NCBI GenBank assembly: GCA_963823525.1
Contig: CAWGLW010000004.1
Coordinates: 62,001-126,000, forward strand
Length of the DNA stretch: 64,000 bases
Reading direction: 5' to 3'
Source of the DNA: CAWGLW01 sp963823525
GTDB lineage: Bacteria; Pseudomonadota; Gammaproteobacteria; Steroidobacterales; Steroidobacteraceae
In this document: positions 9,151-18,805 of the stretch, in pieces
How the letters are laid out: each line of letters begins with the position of its first letter
Numbering within the stretch: the stretch's first letter is position 1
The notes under the pieces: model-generated
What the model saw: only the letters and a program-made list of their open reading frames with translations
Told to the model about the DNA's origin: nothing
The model's database searches: none
Program-made: the position numbers and the translations under genes

Positions 9151-10719
9151 TTACTCCCGGTAGTGACAACCCTTGCTGACCGGGTTCTCCCAGGCTGCCA
9201 GCGTCACGATCAGGGCGACGCGAACCGCGTTACGCAAACCGATCAGTTCGTCGTTCAACGCCGCCGCGCGATAAAAGCGCTCGACTTCCACCTCGAGATT
9301 TCTCAGGTCGCTGATCGCCCGGGCCAGGCGTCGTGAGGTACGCACCAGCCCCACGTAATTCCACATGATATGCCGCAATGAGACCATATCCTGAGCCACC
9401 AGCGCCGCATCCGGCTCCTCGGTTCCCGTCGGACGCCAGGGCGGGATATCGCCGGCGGCGACAGGCTGCCCGGCGGGCACGCTTTCCGCGATATGAGCGG
9501 CGGCCCGATATCCCCAGACCAGCCCTTCCAGCAGCGACGTGCTGGCCAGTCGATTGGCACCGTGGACACCCGTGCAGGAGACCTCGCCGATCGCGTAAAG
9601 GCGATCAATCGTGCTGCGGCCGTACTCGTCGACCCAGACACCGCCGCAGGCATAGTGGGCCGCCGGGACAACCGGCACGAGGTCGCGGGTGATGTCGATG
9701 CCATACTCAATACAGCCCCGGTACATTTCCGGGAACTCCTGGCGAATGCGTTCGACGGGAATGTACGAGGCGAGATCGAGGTAAACATTCGGTACACCGC
9801 GCCGAAGCATTTCCGAGTGGATGCTGCGTGCGACCACATCGCGCGGTGCGAGGTCCTTCCACTTCGCGTCGTATTCATCCATGAACGGACTGCCGTGCAT
9901 GTCGACGAGCCTCGCGCCGGCGCCCCGCACCGCTTCGGTAATGAGAAAGCACGGCGCGTTTCGATGATGGAACGCGGTTGGATGAAACTGCACGTACTCT
10001 GTGTTGATGACTCGCGCGCCCGCCCGATAGGCCATCGCCACGCCATCACCCCGCGCGCCGGACGGGTTGGTCGTGCGCAGGAAAATCTGGCCGAGACCGC
10101 CGGTAGCCAGGATCGTGGCGTGCGCGAACACCGCGCGGATTGCGCCGCTGGCCTGGTCCAGGACATAAGCGCCGACACACGATGGCGTCTGATAAACGGC
10201 TCGACGATCACGGCCGTGATGCGCTGGCGTCAGCAGGTCCACGCCTGTATGCCCTGTCAGCGAGTTGATATTGGGGTGACGGGCGATCTCCGCCAGCAAA
10301 GCGGACTCGATCGCCTTACCGGTCGCGTCGGCCGCGTGCACGATGCGTGGCAGGGAATGCCCCCCTTCGCGTCCCAGTGCGAGCCCGCCATTGCTGTCAC
10401 GATCGAATGGCACACTGAGCTTCTCGATCAGAATCGATCGCACAAGGCCGGGCCCCTCGCGGGCAAGGATATCGACGGCCTTCTCGTAGCAAAGTCCGTC
10501 CCCGGCATTCTTGATGTCCTCGGCGAGCAGTTCGGGAGAGTCGCCGTCACCCCGGTAGATGATCCCGCCCTGTGCCCAGTAAGTATTGGAATCCTGGGCC
10601 TCGGCGGCCCGGGTGACCAGCGTGACGCGAAGGCCGGCGCGCGCCAGCTCCAGCGCGGCCGTGCAACCGGCGATCCCGCAGCCGAGGATCAGGACATCAC
10701 TGGTGGCCGGCTCGCTCAA
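9151..10719 (-). CDS. nadB: L-aspartate oxidase
   Basis: FAD flavoenzyme (522 residues) that oxidises aspartate to iminoaspartate, the first step of de novo NAD synthesis. The FAD site is DVLILGCGIAGCTAAL near the N-terminus. The catalytic regions FHPTAFH and HYACGGVWVDEYGRS and the FAD-closing SLLEGLVWG are all present. The start is TTG and overlaps the nadA stop (TTGA), so translation is coupled. NadA downstream in the pathway uses its unstable product directly. No nadC is found in the window. Confidence 0.95.
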   Translation of the reverse strand: MSEPATSDVLILGCGIAGCTAALELARAGLRVTLVTRAAEAQDSNTYWAQGGIIYRGDGDSPELLAEDIKNAGDGLCYEKAVDILAREGPGLVRSILIEKLSVPFDRDSNGGLALGREGGHSLPRIVHAADATGKAIESALLAEIARHPNINSLTGHTGVDLLTPAHHGRDRRAVYQTPSCVGAYVLDQASGAIRAVFAHATILATGGLGQIFLRTTNPSGARGDGVAMAYRAGARVINTEYVQFHPTAFHHRNAPCFLITEAVRGAGARLVDMHGSPFMDEYDAKWKDLAPRDVVARSIHSEMLRRGVPNVYLDLASYIPVERIRQEFPEMYRGCIEYGIDITRDLVPVVPAAHYACGGVWVDEYGRSTIDRLYAIGEVSCTGVHGANRLASTSLLEGLVWGYRAAAHIAESVPAGQPVAAGDIPPWRPTGTEEPDAALVAQDMVSLRHIMWNYVGLVRTSRRLARAISDLRNLEVEVERFYRAAALNDELIGLRNAVRVALIVTLAAWENPVSKGCHYRE

Positions 10720-11768
10720 TCTATTTTCGGCCCGATTTCGAGCATCCTTTCAACGGCCCTCAGCGCTCGCACCCGGATGGGCTCCGGCACTTCGATCTGC
10801 CATCGCATGTGCTGCAGCGAGTCACGGGTCTGTTCCAGCGTGATTTCGTGCATGTGCGGGCATCGATGGCTGCACATCCGGAGCATTTCCTTACCCGGGT
10901 TGGCCGCCACGATGTTGTCGCCCATCGAACACTCGGTCAGCAGGAGATACCGGCTGGCCTTCGAGCGCTCGACGAACGCGATCATTGCCGTTGTGCTGCC
11001 CGAGAAATCCGCTTTTTCGACGACGTCGGGGCTGCACTCGGGGTGCGCAACGATCAGAACATCGGGGAATTGCTTGCGAACCGAGTCGACATCCTCGGGC
11101 GTAAACATTTCATGCACTTCGCAACGCCCTTTCCAGCCGATCATGCGGTGTTCGATCACCGTGTCGTCACGCGCGCCGGCCTTTGGCAACACCGAGGGCA
11201 CGATGATGTGCCTGCCGGTTTCCCGCGCCACGTTGCGTGCGAGGAATTCATCGGGCAGAAAGATCACCGTATCCGTATTCAGTGACTCGACCACGGCGGC
11301 GGCGTTGCTCGAGGTGCAACAGATATCTGTCTCGGCTTTGACGTCCGCGTAGGTATTGATGTATGTGACCACCGGGACGCCCGGGTAAGCCTTGCGAAGC
11401 GCGCGCACATCTTCCGCGGTGATGCTCTCCGCCAGCGAGCAACCGCCCTTCTCAGTCGGCAACAGCACGATCTTATCCGGGCTGAGTATCTTGGCCGTCT
11501 CGGCCATGAACCGAACCCCGCAGAATACGATCACGGACTTGTCCGTCTCGGCCGCCTTGCGACTGAGTTCAAGTGAGTCACCACGGAAATCGGGTACCGA
11601 ATGAAACAGGGCCGGCTCCATGTAATTGTGGCCAAGGATGACCGCGTCACGCTCCTCTTTCAGTCGCAGGACATCGGCGGCGACCTCTGCCTTGAGCAGG
11701 ATCTCCGCATCCGGCATGACATCACCGAGTTTGACTTTCAATTCCTCGTACAGCGCTTCGGCCTGCAT
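10716..11768 (-). CDS. nadA: Quinolinate synthase
   Basis: [4Fe-4S] enzyme that condenses iminoaspartate with dihydroxyacetone phosphate to quinolinate. 350 residues from the ATG at MQAEALYEELKVK; in-frame extensions upstream are not family-like. The fold is shown by ILGHNYMEPALFHS, VFCGVRFMAETAKIL, and cluster ligands in EKGGCSLAES, HPECSPDVV and SHRCPHMHE. It is first in a nadA-nadB pair with a four-base overlap. About 190 bases separate it from a divergent gene, so its promoter should lie at 11769-11958. Confidence 0.95.
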   Translation of the reverse strand: MQAEALYEELKVKLGDVMPDAEILLKAEVAADVLRLKEERDAVILGHNYMEPALFHSVPDFRGDSLELSRKAAETDKSVIVFCGVRFMAETAKILSPDKIVLLPTEKGGCSLAESITAEDVRALRKAYPGVPVVTYINTYADVKAETDICCTSSNAAAVVESLNTDTVIFLPDEFLARNVARETGRHIIVPSVLPKAGARDDTVIEHRMIGWKGRCEVHEMFTPEDVDSVRKQFPDVLIVAHPECSPDVVEKADFSGSTTAMIAFVERSKASRYLLLTECSMGDNIVAANPGKEMLRMCSHRCPHMHEITLEQTRDSLQHMRWQIEVPEPIRVRALRAVERMLEIGPKID

Positions 11769-11958
11769 GCCTTTGGTTCCTGTTTTTGCCCGTGGGCCCT
11801 CAGATAATCGCAGACTACCAGAACGACTTTGCCCGAGGCGAGGCGGCCCGCCTGCCCGCCGGCGCACCTGCCCGGCCATCGATTGCCTCAAGAAACGCGC
11901 CCGGGACGCCCGCAGGGCATAGAATAGCGCGGCCACGGCAAACCCATGGAGAACGCAG

Positions 11959-13317
11959 GTGACAGACGATTCGACCCTGGACCAGGCGGCGGCCACCGCG
12001 ATCCTGGCCATCGACACCTTGTGGGGTGGCGATGTCATGAACCCTTCCGGCACCGGACGCTTCATCGCCGATTCCTGGTTTTCCGACGAGCCGTTGCCGC
12101 TGGCGTACACCCACCCGTCCGCAGCGCGACTTCGCGCGAGCGGTGGCGTGGCCAGCCAGAGCCCCGACACTTCGGCAATCGATGAATACCTGGCCGCGAT
12201 CGACGTGCCGGGTGCCATTGCTGAAATGGGCAGCATCGGGCGCAAGCTCAATGGCCTTCGCGGCGCCTACCTGGAGGGCATGGGTGAGTGCCTGGGCGTG
12301 ATGTGGGACCTCGTCCAGGAAATCCTCGGACGCGGGCCGAAAGTCTCTTATCAGCGTTGCGTGAATGCCTCCACCGGCAGTGCGCCGACACCGTCGGACC
12401 CCGAGCCTAAGCGACTTCGGGTCGCAGAGCTTCTCTCCGAACAGGGCTATGCATCGAGCAGCGCCGAGCAGCTGCTCGCGGCCGTCGACGCCTGGCGGCT
12501 GGCGCGGCTGGTTCCCCGTAAATCCATCAAGATGATTGCCGATGCCTGTATCGCGCAGTTCAATGAGGGTGCGCGCAAGCACATCGTTCCCTACCTGCCC
12601 ACGAGCCTGCACGAGGTCCCGCGCGCGAACATCCGGTTTCTGCCGATCGAGAATGCCTGGTTCTCAGGGTCGATGAATTACCTCGGCCGGGCGCGGAACG
12701 CCGACGGCTCGCCGCAGTACGAAGCGACCTATGAGATCAATGCGTCGCTGGAAATCTCGGTGCCGGAGTTTTTTCAGCTCGTTTCGCACGAGGTTGTCCC
12801 CGGCCACGTGATGAACTTCGCCCTGATTCATGCGCTGAACGTGGAGCAACGGCTCGGTTTCGAGTCCACCGTACTGACCATGAATACGCGCGGTGCGGCG
12901 CTGTCCGAGGGTATTGCCAACAATGCGATCCTGATGGCAAACGGACTGCTCGAGATCGAGGACCTCCCGGATCCGGACCTGCAGATCGGGACGCTTCTGG
13001 CACTGCTGCAGGACGACGCAAAAAACCAGTCCTCATACCTGACCTGGCAGGAACATCGCCCCGTCGAGGAAGTTCGCGACCGTCTTCGCAACGAGTTCCT
13101 TTGCTCCGAGGAGCGCGCCGACAAGTTATCCGGCGCCTGGGGCCAGCACCCCCTGCTCGGGCGCATGTACCTGCCGGCGTACCGCGCGGGAACCGAAAAA
13201 GTCGCGGAATTGCGCCGAAGACATCCGCCTGAGGCCATCATCCCGGCCTTGTATTGCGCGCTGGGACTGGTGGATCTGGTCACGATCGACCAGGTGCTCG
13301 AAGAGCCCGCGGACTGA
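11959..13317 (+). CDS. Putative zinc metalloprotease with HEVVPGH motif (DUF885-like)
   Basis: 452 residues, GTG start, no signal peptide, so probably cytoplasmic. The central motif SHEVVPGHVMNF (His277-His283) followed about 30 residues later by ALSEGIANN has the spacing of a zinc peptidase with HExxxxH plus a downstream glutamate, as in DUF885 proteins (which usually read HExxPGHH). The N-terminal part is helical with no recognisable motif. It is transcribed away from nadA. Substrate unknown; the family call rests on the motif only. Confidence 0.65.
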   Translation: MTDDSTLDQAAATAILAIDTLWGGDVMNPSGTGRFIADSWFSDEPLPLAYTHPSAARLRASGGVASQSPDTSAIDEYLAAIDVPGAIAEMGSIGRKLNGLRGAYLEGMGECLGVMWDLVQEILGRGPKVSYQRCVNASTGSAPTPSDPEPKRLRVAELLSEQGYASSSAEQLLAAVDAWRLARLVPRKSIKMIADACIAQFNEGARKHIVPYLPTSLHEVPRANIRFLPIENAWFSGSMNYLGRARNADGSPQYEATYEINASLEISVPEFFQLVSHEVVPGHVMNFALIHALNVEQRLGFESTVLTMNTRGAALSEGIANNAILMANGLLEIEDLPDPDLQIGTLLALLQDDAKNQSSYLTWQEHRPVEEVRDRLRNEFLCSEERADKLSGAWGQHPLLGRMYLPAYRAGTEKVAELRRRHPPEAIIPALYCALGLVDLVTIDQVLEEPAD

Positions 13318-13481
13318 ACCCATCTGCCCAGCGGCGAAATCCGGGTCGATTGCGCGCCCGAACCGCCGCAAGGGTACGGGCCCTGATTTGCCCAGCGGGC
13401 TGCGACCGTGCGGCATAATCAAGGGCATGAGCGGGAGCCCGACAGCGAAAATCCAGCATCCGTCGATTGCAGGCGACAGCC

Positions 13482-14801
13482 ATGGACACGATTGAGCAAA
13501 TACTGACGAATGCGTTGAACCAGGTCCTGCTGGTCGTTCGATCGCCGGCCCAGTGGTGGCAGATTGTCATCCTGCTGCTTGGGGCGGCGGCGGCAGCGCT
13601 GATCGCCAGTGCGGTCCGCAAGCAGATCAGCGCGCGTGAGTTCGAAACGGAGAACCCGGCCAGCGCGGTACTCGCCGGCATCGCCAACCGGATCGCACTG
13701 CCGACGGTGCTTGGTGTGATCTGCCTGATAGCGGCCGCGATTTTGCGCTGGCAGGAACTGCCGCAGGGCATTCTCTCGATGGTGGCCGTGCTGGCACTGG
13801 CGCTGGTCGCGATTCAGCTGATTGCCGAGTTGCTCAAGCGCGTCGTGAAACCCGGCCCCATGCTCGTCACCTTCGAGCATGCGATCTCCTGGAGCATCTG
13901 GTTCCTGGTTGCACTGCAACTGCTCGGCTGGATCGAACCGGTCGCCGGCGCGCTCGACGCCATTGCGCTGCCGCTTGGCAAATCGCGTTTCTCGCTGCTC
14001 GACGCCATTCGTGTGATGGTCACCTTGCTGCTGTTCTCGCTTGCGGCGGCCTATATTGGTTCACTGGCCTCGAAACGAATCATGGGTGTTGGCAGCATCT
14101 CGATCGGCCTGCGGGTCGGGATCGCCAAGACCATCCGAGTGCTCCTGTTCGGACTGGCCACGGTGTTTGCGCTCGACGCCGTCGGGGTCAACCTCAGTGC
14201 CCTGACCGTTTTTGGCGGCGCGCTCGGTATTGGCCTCGGTTTTGGCCTGCAGCGCATTGCGGCGAACTTCATCAGCGGGTTCGTCATCATTGCCGACCGA
14301 TCCATTCGCCAGGGGGATGTGATTACGATCGGCGATCGATTTGGCGTGGTGCGCGAACTGCGTGCCCGCTACATCGTCGTGCAGGATAGAGACGGCGTGG
14401 ACACGCTGATACCAAACGAGCAGGTGTTCAACTCCGAGGTCATCAACTGGAGCTACGCGGACCGTGCGATAAGGCTGAAACTACCGGTACAGATCAGCTA
14501 CCAGGACAATCCGAGACAGGCACTGCAGATCCTGCTCGATGCCGCGGAAAAACACCCGAGGGTGCAGCAAGATCCGAAACCGGCCAGCCGGGTCATGGCC
14601 TTCGGCGACAATGGCATCGAACTGGAACTGCGATTCTGGATTCTCGATCCGGAATTCGGGGTTAATAACGTCCGATCCGACCTCTACCTGGAATTGTGGG
14701 ACCGATTCGAAGCCGCCGGCATCACGATACCGTATCCGCAGCGCGACCTGCATCTGCGCGATGGCTGGCCGACACCCGGCCGCGAGGCGGAGATCCAATG
14801 A
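13482..14801 (+). CDS. MscS-family mechanosensitive channel
   Basis: Inner-membrane channel that opens on membrane tension and releases solutes during osmotic downshift. About 439 residues from the ATG at MDTIEQILTNAL; a TTG five codons earlier is possible. Five hydrophobic segments are followed by the pore-lining helix FGGALGIGLGFGLQRIAANFISG, rich in small residues, and then the MscS beta domain (DRSIRQGDVITIGDRFGVV). The long extra N-terminal membrane part is common in proteobacterial paralogues. Its stop overlaps the GST start as ATGA. Confidence 0.9.
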   Translation: MDTIEQILTNALNQVLLVVRSPAQWWQIVILLLGAAAAALIASAVRKQISAREFETENPASAVLAGIANRIALPTVLGVICLIAAAILRWQELPQGILSMVAVLALALVAIQLIAELLKRVVKPGPMLVTFEHAISWSIWFLVALQLLGWIEPVAGALDAIALPLGKSRFSLLDAIRVMVTLLLFSLAAAYIGSLASKRIMGVGSISIGLRVGIAKTIRVLLFGLATVFALDAVGVNLSALTVFGGALGIGLGFGLQRIAANFISGFVIIADRSIRQGDVITIGDRFGVVRELRARYIVVQDRDGVDTLIPNEQVFNSEVINWSYADRAIRLKLPVQISYQDNPRQALQILLDAAEKHPRVQQDPKPASRVMAFGDNGIELELRFWILDPEFGVNNVRSDLYLELWDRFEAAGITIPYPQRDLHLRDGWPTPGREAEIQ

Positions 14802-15508
14802 TCGACCTGTACACCGCCGCCACACCGAACGGCCACAAGATTTCCATCGCCCTGGAGGAACTCGAGCTTCCCTACGAAATGCATGCGCTAGACCTCGGCG
14901 CCCTCGAGCAGAAGCGCCCGGAGTTTCTTCGGATCAGTCCCAACGGCCGCATACCGGCAATCGTCGACCGTGATGCCGGAGACTTCGCCGTGTTCGAATC
15001 CGGCGCCATTCTCGTGTACCTGGCCGAGAAAACGGGTCGCCTGATGCCGGCCGACCCGAAAGGCCGTTCCCGCGTGATGCAATGGCTGATGTTCCAGATG
15101 GGCGGCATCGGCCCGATGATGGGACAAGCCAATGTCTTTTATCGATATTTTCCGGAGAAGATCCAACCCGCCATAGACCGCTATCAGGGCGAGTGCCGCC
15201 GGCTCTTCGAAGTCCTCGACGCGCGACTCGGCGAAGTGGACTACCTGGCCGGCAGCTTTTCGATCGCCGATATCGCCAACTGGGCGTGGGTCCGTACCTA
15301 TCGATGGTCAGGCGTCGAGGTGGACGGACTGCCCAACCTGATTCGCTGGAAGGACGACCTGGCGGCACGCCCGGCGTTCGGGCGAGGCATTGAGAAGCCG
15401 CCGACGAGGATCAGTACGGAGGACGCAGCGGAGGCAGAGAAATTCATTGCTGAGGCGCGAAAGATGGTCGAGACCGGTCACTCCAAAGGCGACGTTGGGA
15501 AGCGATGA
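14798..15508 (+). CDS. Nu-class glutathione S-transferase (YfcG-like)
   Basis: 236 residues. The N-terminal thioredoxin-fold domain reads MIDLYTAATPNGHKIS, LRISPNGRIPAIVDRD and FESGAILVYLAEKTG, almost the same order as E. coli YfcG, whose Thr9/Asn11 in the TPNGHK loop are the active residues. YfcG enzymes bind GSSG and act as disulfide-bond oxidoreductases. The C-terminal helical domain contains FSIADIANWAW. The start overlaps the MscS stop by four bases, so the two are co-translated; a stress-response pairing is an inference. Confidence 0.92.
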   Translation: MIDLYTAATPNGHKISIALEELELPYEMHALDLGALEQKRPEFLRISPNGRIPAIVDRDAGDFAVFESGAILVYLAEKTGRLMPADPKGRSRVMQWLMFQMGGIGPMMGQANVFYRYFPEKIQPAIDRYQGECRRLFEVLDARLGEVDYLAGSFSIADIANWAWVRTYRWSGVEVDGLPNLIRWKDDLAARPAFGRGIEKPPTRISTEDAAEAEKFIAEARKMVETGHSKGDVGKR

Positions 15509-15530
15509 GCATCCGGTTTGTGACGCCCGC

Positions 15531-17351
15531 CTAGATCAGCCACTTGAGATTCAAAGCGACCAGCAGCTTGTAGATTCCACGCTGCTTGCGAGTCGTACTC
15601 GCTTTGCTACCCTTCTGTTCCATCAGTCTGCGGCGCATTTCCAGCCATTCCGGCGAGCCCCACAGGTAAGCCGATTCGCGCAGAAACTCGAGCTGCTCCG
15701 CCAGGTCTTCCTGCAACCCCTCGCTCGTGAAAAAGAATCCCATCTCGTTATTAAAAAGACGCGAACGGTAATCAAAATTTGACGTGCCAATAAATCCGAA
15801 ACCGGTTGCGAGAATAAACTTCGCGTGCAACTTCCCGTAAGTATGGCCGCCCGGGACGATCAGGTCCGAGTCGAGTTTGCCAGTCTGATAGATCCGGATC
15901 CGGGGGTTCTGCACCTGCCGCCGCCAGTCCTCACTGCCGACGATATCCGGATTGAACTCACCGGAATCCAGCCCTGAGAGCCAGGCATCACGCAAGGCCG
16001 GACTGAGCAGCATCCGGGGCGCCATATCCATATCGATCACCGACTGCGCGAGAAAATTGTCGCTGGTCAGGACGGAGTTCGTGATGACGAGCAACCGCAG
16101 GTCCGGATCCTTTGCCAGTTGTCTCTGTGCCTCGACCGCGCCATCGAAAATCGTGTCGCCTTTCTTGTTCTTGTAACTCGGCACGAAAAGGTAGGGCGAT
16201 ACGACCTGCACATCACCGTGCGAGAAGCCTTTCTCAGCGCCCGCGTAGAGGAGGTAGGAGATTGAATTGGGATTCCGAAGAAGATTTCCTTCGACATCGC
16301 TCACGACGTTTTGATCGGACAGGTTACCGAGTTCGTGCGCCAGCCGGACCTGCGCCTCGGACAGACCGGATTCCACATATCCTGGCATCTGCGCCAGCAT
16401 CTCACGGATCTGCGGAAATGCCTTGATCTGCGCCAAAGCGGACCGCGCCTTCGCCCTTTCTCCACCATAGGCCCCAAAATCGCCCATTGGGACGATGCGC
16501 TTGTTCCCCTCATGCATGAACAACAGATTGAAATAGATGCTGCTGATGTCGCCGACCGTATGCTTGCCTGCATCGCCCGGACCGGGCCGAAGCATGAGTT
16601 CCAGGTCAAGGTACGCAGTCGGGTCGGCCGAGCCATCGGCTTTGATACCGTAATACGCCAGCGAGACGTTGCGCCCGCCCGTCATCAAAATTGCCTTGTC
16701 CGGGAAATTCCCATCAGCGATCAGCAATTTGTCGTGCGAACGCCGATTGATCGAAGCGGCTAACCTGGTCAGGGCATTGAAGATGACGACCTGGACACGC
16801 GCCCTGTTTACGGTAGGCAAACCTTCGCCCGTCACCATGTAACCGGCGTTATCCGCGCAGCTCTCCAGTGCCTTGAGCTCTGAATGTGTCGGGTGCATCG
16901 AGCCGGCACTGTCGATGATGACGCGCACATCGACGCCGCGCTGTACCGCATCGCACAGCGCACCAAGCACCGCATAGCCCACAAGGTCCCGCTTGAATAT
17001 GTAGTAGGCGACGTCGAGCGTGTGAACGGCATGCTCGATCATCCACAGCTTGACGACCAGCGAACGCAATGAGTCTTCCGGCCTCGGACCGAGGATTTTT
17101 CCGACGGCATCGTTGGTCGGAATGTCGGCCTCGCTGCCAATCCTGACCGGATCAACTGAAAGCCGCTGCGGTGCAATCCAGGTCCGGAAATCATAGACAG
17201 CCTGCGTCCGTACGTCGGCAACTGCCCCCGTCGGCGGCGGTGCCGCTGCCTGTTCGCCGGGCGTATAAGTGGCGCAGGCTGTGCCAAGCGTGGCAATCAG
17301 CGACACGAACGCAGGGCGCAGCCACGAAACCAGCCGGCGCCGGTTACTCAT
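15531..17351 (-). CDS. Phospholipase D-family putative lipoprotein (ClsC-like), second HKD altered
   Basis: 606 residues. A short N-terminal hydrophobic segment ends at Cys26 (ATLGTAC), an imperfect lipobox, suggesting an outer-membrane or periplasmic lipoprotein. Two PLD motifs are seen: HDKLLIAD at 206-213 (intact) and HAKFILAT at 509-516, where the final Asp is replaced by Thr. GTSNFDYRSR after the second motif is classic for cardiolipin synthase-like enzymes. Members transfer phosphatidyl groups to make cardiolipin or cut phospholipids. It is last in a four-gene operon and its start overlaps the preceding stop by 8 bases. A longer in-frame start (25 residues) is less likely. Confidence 0.82.
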   Translation of the reverse strand: MSNRRRLVSWLRPAFVSLIATLGTACATYTPGEQAAAPPPTGAVADVRTQAVYDFRTWIAPQRLSVDPVRIGSEADIPTNDAVGKILGPRPEDSLRSLVVKLWMIEHAVHTLDVAYYIFKRDLVGYAVLGALCDAVQRGVDVRVIIDSAGSMHPTHSELKALESCADNAGYMVTGEGLPTVNRARVQVVIFNALTRLAASINRRSHDKLLIADGNFPDKAILMTGGRNVSLAYYGIKADGSADPTAYLDLELMLRPGPGDAGKHTVGDISSIYFNLLFMHEGNKRIVPMGDFGAYGGERAKARSALAQIKAFPQIREMLAQMPGYVESGLSEAQVRLAHELGNLSDQNVVSDVEGNLLRNPNSISYLLYAGAEKGFSHGDVQVVSPYLFVPSYKNKKGDTIFDGAVEAQRQLAKDPDLRLLVITNSVLTSDNFLAQSVIDMDMAPRMLLSPALRDAWLSGLDSGEFNPDIVGSEDWRRQVQNPRIRIYQTGKLDSDLIVPGGHTYGKLHAKFILATGFGFIGTSNFDYRSRLFNNEMGFFFTSEGLQEDLAEQLEFLRESAYLWGSPEWLEMRRRLMEQKGSKASTTRKQRGIYKLLVALNLKWLI

Positions 17352-18384
17352 CGGACTGAGACACCCGTTGCGCGTCGGCCGACCGGCCGATGTCGGCCAC
17401 GACCGCCAGGTGGTCTGAAACGACATCCGGCCATACCCGGTAGCCCAGGAACTCGAGATCGCGAGAAATCAGGATCCAGTCGATGCGCTTGCCGTTGGCT
17501 GGATACGTTACCAGCTGCTCTGAGTCGGGTTGATAGACTCGCATGTCCAGTCGATCTGCGAGCTGTCTCAATGCTCCGTTCTCTGCCAGCCAGTCGCTGT
17601 TAAAGTCGCCCAGAACAACGGTCGGTGATGTTCGTTGTGAAAGCACTTCACTGAGTTCGTCAATCTGCTTTCTGCGCACGCTGCGGCGCGAGAAGTCCAG
17701 GTGGACCGACACGATATCGACGCCCTGTGACTCCCGATTATTGCCTCCCGACGGCCAGTCAACGTGCACCAGTTGAAAGCCCTTGTTGAAGGTAGGCGGC
17801 GACGGACTGAACGTGTGCCCGTAGTTCTCAGCGACTGGCCACCTCGAAAGAATGGCTGTCCCATAGGAAAACAGCCAGCTCTCTGCGTGACCGACACGGG
17901 CCTGCCAGGGATACTCGGCCTGCCGGGCGAGCCACTCGACGTGATCAAAATTGCCGCTCCAGCGTGACGGTCCATCCGCCTCCTGGAGCGCAACGATGTC
18001 GGCATCTATCCGCGTCAATAGCTCGGAAATCCGCTGCAGATTCCCGTGGATCCGAGCTTCGCTCTGCAACAGCTGGCTGATTCCGTCCTTCCGCCCATGG
18101 GCCATGTTCAGTGAGACGAGCCGCAGGCTGGCCGACCGGTTCTGAGCAGCGTTGTCTTTCGTCGCATGAGTCGCCGGCAATGCATCGCCCGGCACTTCCG
18201 CGCGAATCGCCATCGACCCGAAAGTGCCTGCCAGGATCAGCAGGCTGCATGCGCCCACCATCACCGGCCAGCGTCCCATTCCGCGCGCGGGAGGCACAGT
18301 CCCCGTCCGCGAAAGGCCCTGCGCGGTTTGACCCCGCCGCCAGCGAGACTGACCTTGGCTACTGCTGTCTGTCGTGCCGTACAT
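17344..18384 (-). CDS. Endonuclease/exonuclease/phosphatase-family protein
   Basis: About 346 residues from MYGTTDSSSQGQ; a start 13 codons upstream is possible. One membrane helix (GRWPVMVGACSLLILAG) precedes a complete EEP domain: SLRLVSLNMAHGRKD, ALQEADG, the catalytic-metal GDFNSDW and the terminal SDHLAVVAD with its catalytic Asp-His pair. The family includes nucleases and lipid phosphatases. Pairing with a PLD enzyme recalls the E. coli ybhP-clsB neighbourhood, so a role with a membrane lipid is plausible but inferred. It overlaps the genes on both sides. Confidence 0.85.
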   Translation of the reverse strand: MYGTTDSSSQGQSRWRRGQTAQGLSRTGTVPPARGMGRWPVMVGACSLLILAGTFGSMAIRAEVPGDALPATHATKDNAAQNRSASLRLVSLNMAHGRKDGISQLLQSEARIHGNLQRISELLTRIDADIVALQEADGPSRWSGNFDHVEWLARQAEYPWQARVGHAESWLFSYGTAILSRWPVAENYGHTFSPSPPTFNKGFQLVHVDWPSGGNNRESQGVDIVSVHLDFSRRSVRRKQIDELSEVLSQRTSPTVVLGDFNSDWLAENGALRQLADRLDMRVYQPDSEQLVTYPANGKRIDWILISRDLEFLGYRVWPDVVSDHLAVVADIGRSADAQRVSQSDE

Positions 18385-18805
18385 CAGCCGCCGTCTCGCG
18401 GTAGGTTTCGAGTTCTGCCCCAAGCCACGCTCCCGTTGGCTGCGGGCTCTGCCCGGGGCAACTTGCCGTGTACACCTTTCCCGAAAGGAGGCTGCGGGTA
18501 GCCGCTAACTCGATAAATGACTCCGCGCTGTCGATACGATCGGCAAAGTGATCGTATTTCTGGCGCATGTGGCGGGCCGCCTCGGCACCGCTGTGCGAAT
18601 CGCCGTTGCGGACGAAGCGACACTCGGAATGACTGACATAGTTGAGCAGATGCTCTATTTCCGCGGTAGACGCCGGATCGGCACCCGCAGATCCAGCGGC
18701 GAGAAGTCCGGCGAGCAACCAGGCGAAGCACCCGTGCGCGAGAGATAATATCGATCCGCGCTGCGACCGGAATGACTCGCTTGTGAGCTGTTCTGTCGCT
18801 GTCAC
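18359..18805 (-). CDS. DUF5329 (YfeK-like) exported protein
   Basis: 148 residues, GTG start coupled to the DUF3014 stop (GTGA). After a signal-type segment (CFAWLLAGLLAAGSAGA) comes the conserved pattern EIEHLLNYVSHSECRFVRNG, EAARHMRQKYDHFADRI and SAESFIELAATRSLLSG with two cysteines, which is the DUF5329/YfeK domain. The function of this family is unknown. It lies between DUF3014 and the EEP gene and overlaps both, so it should be made with them. Confidence 0.82.
   Translation of the reverse strand: MTATEQLTSESFRSQRGSILSLAHGCFAWLLAGLLAAGSAGADPASTAEIEHLLNYVSHSECRFVRNGDSHSGAEAARHMRQKYDHFADRIDSAESFIELAATRSLLSGKVYTASCPGQSPQPTGAWLGAELETYRETAADVRHDRQQ

Noticed and set aside
9493..11352. 619-codon plus-strand frame over nadB-nadA
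   Set aside because: Opposite-strand shadow in GC-rich DNA; both minus-strand genes are certain.
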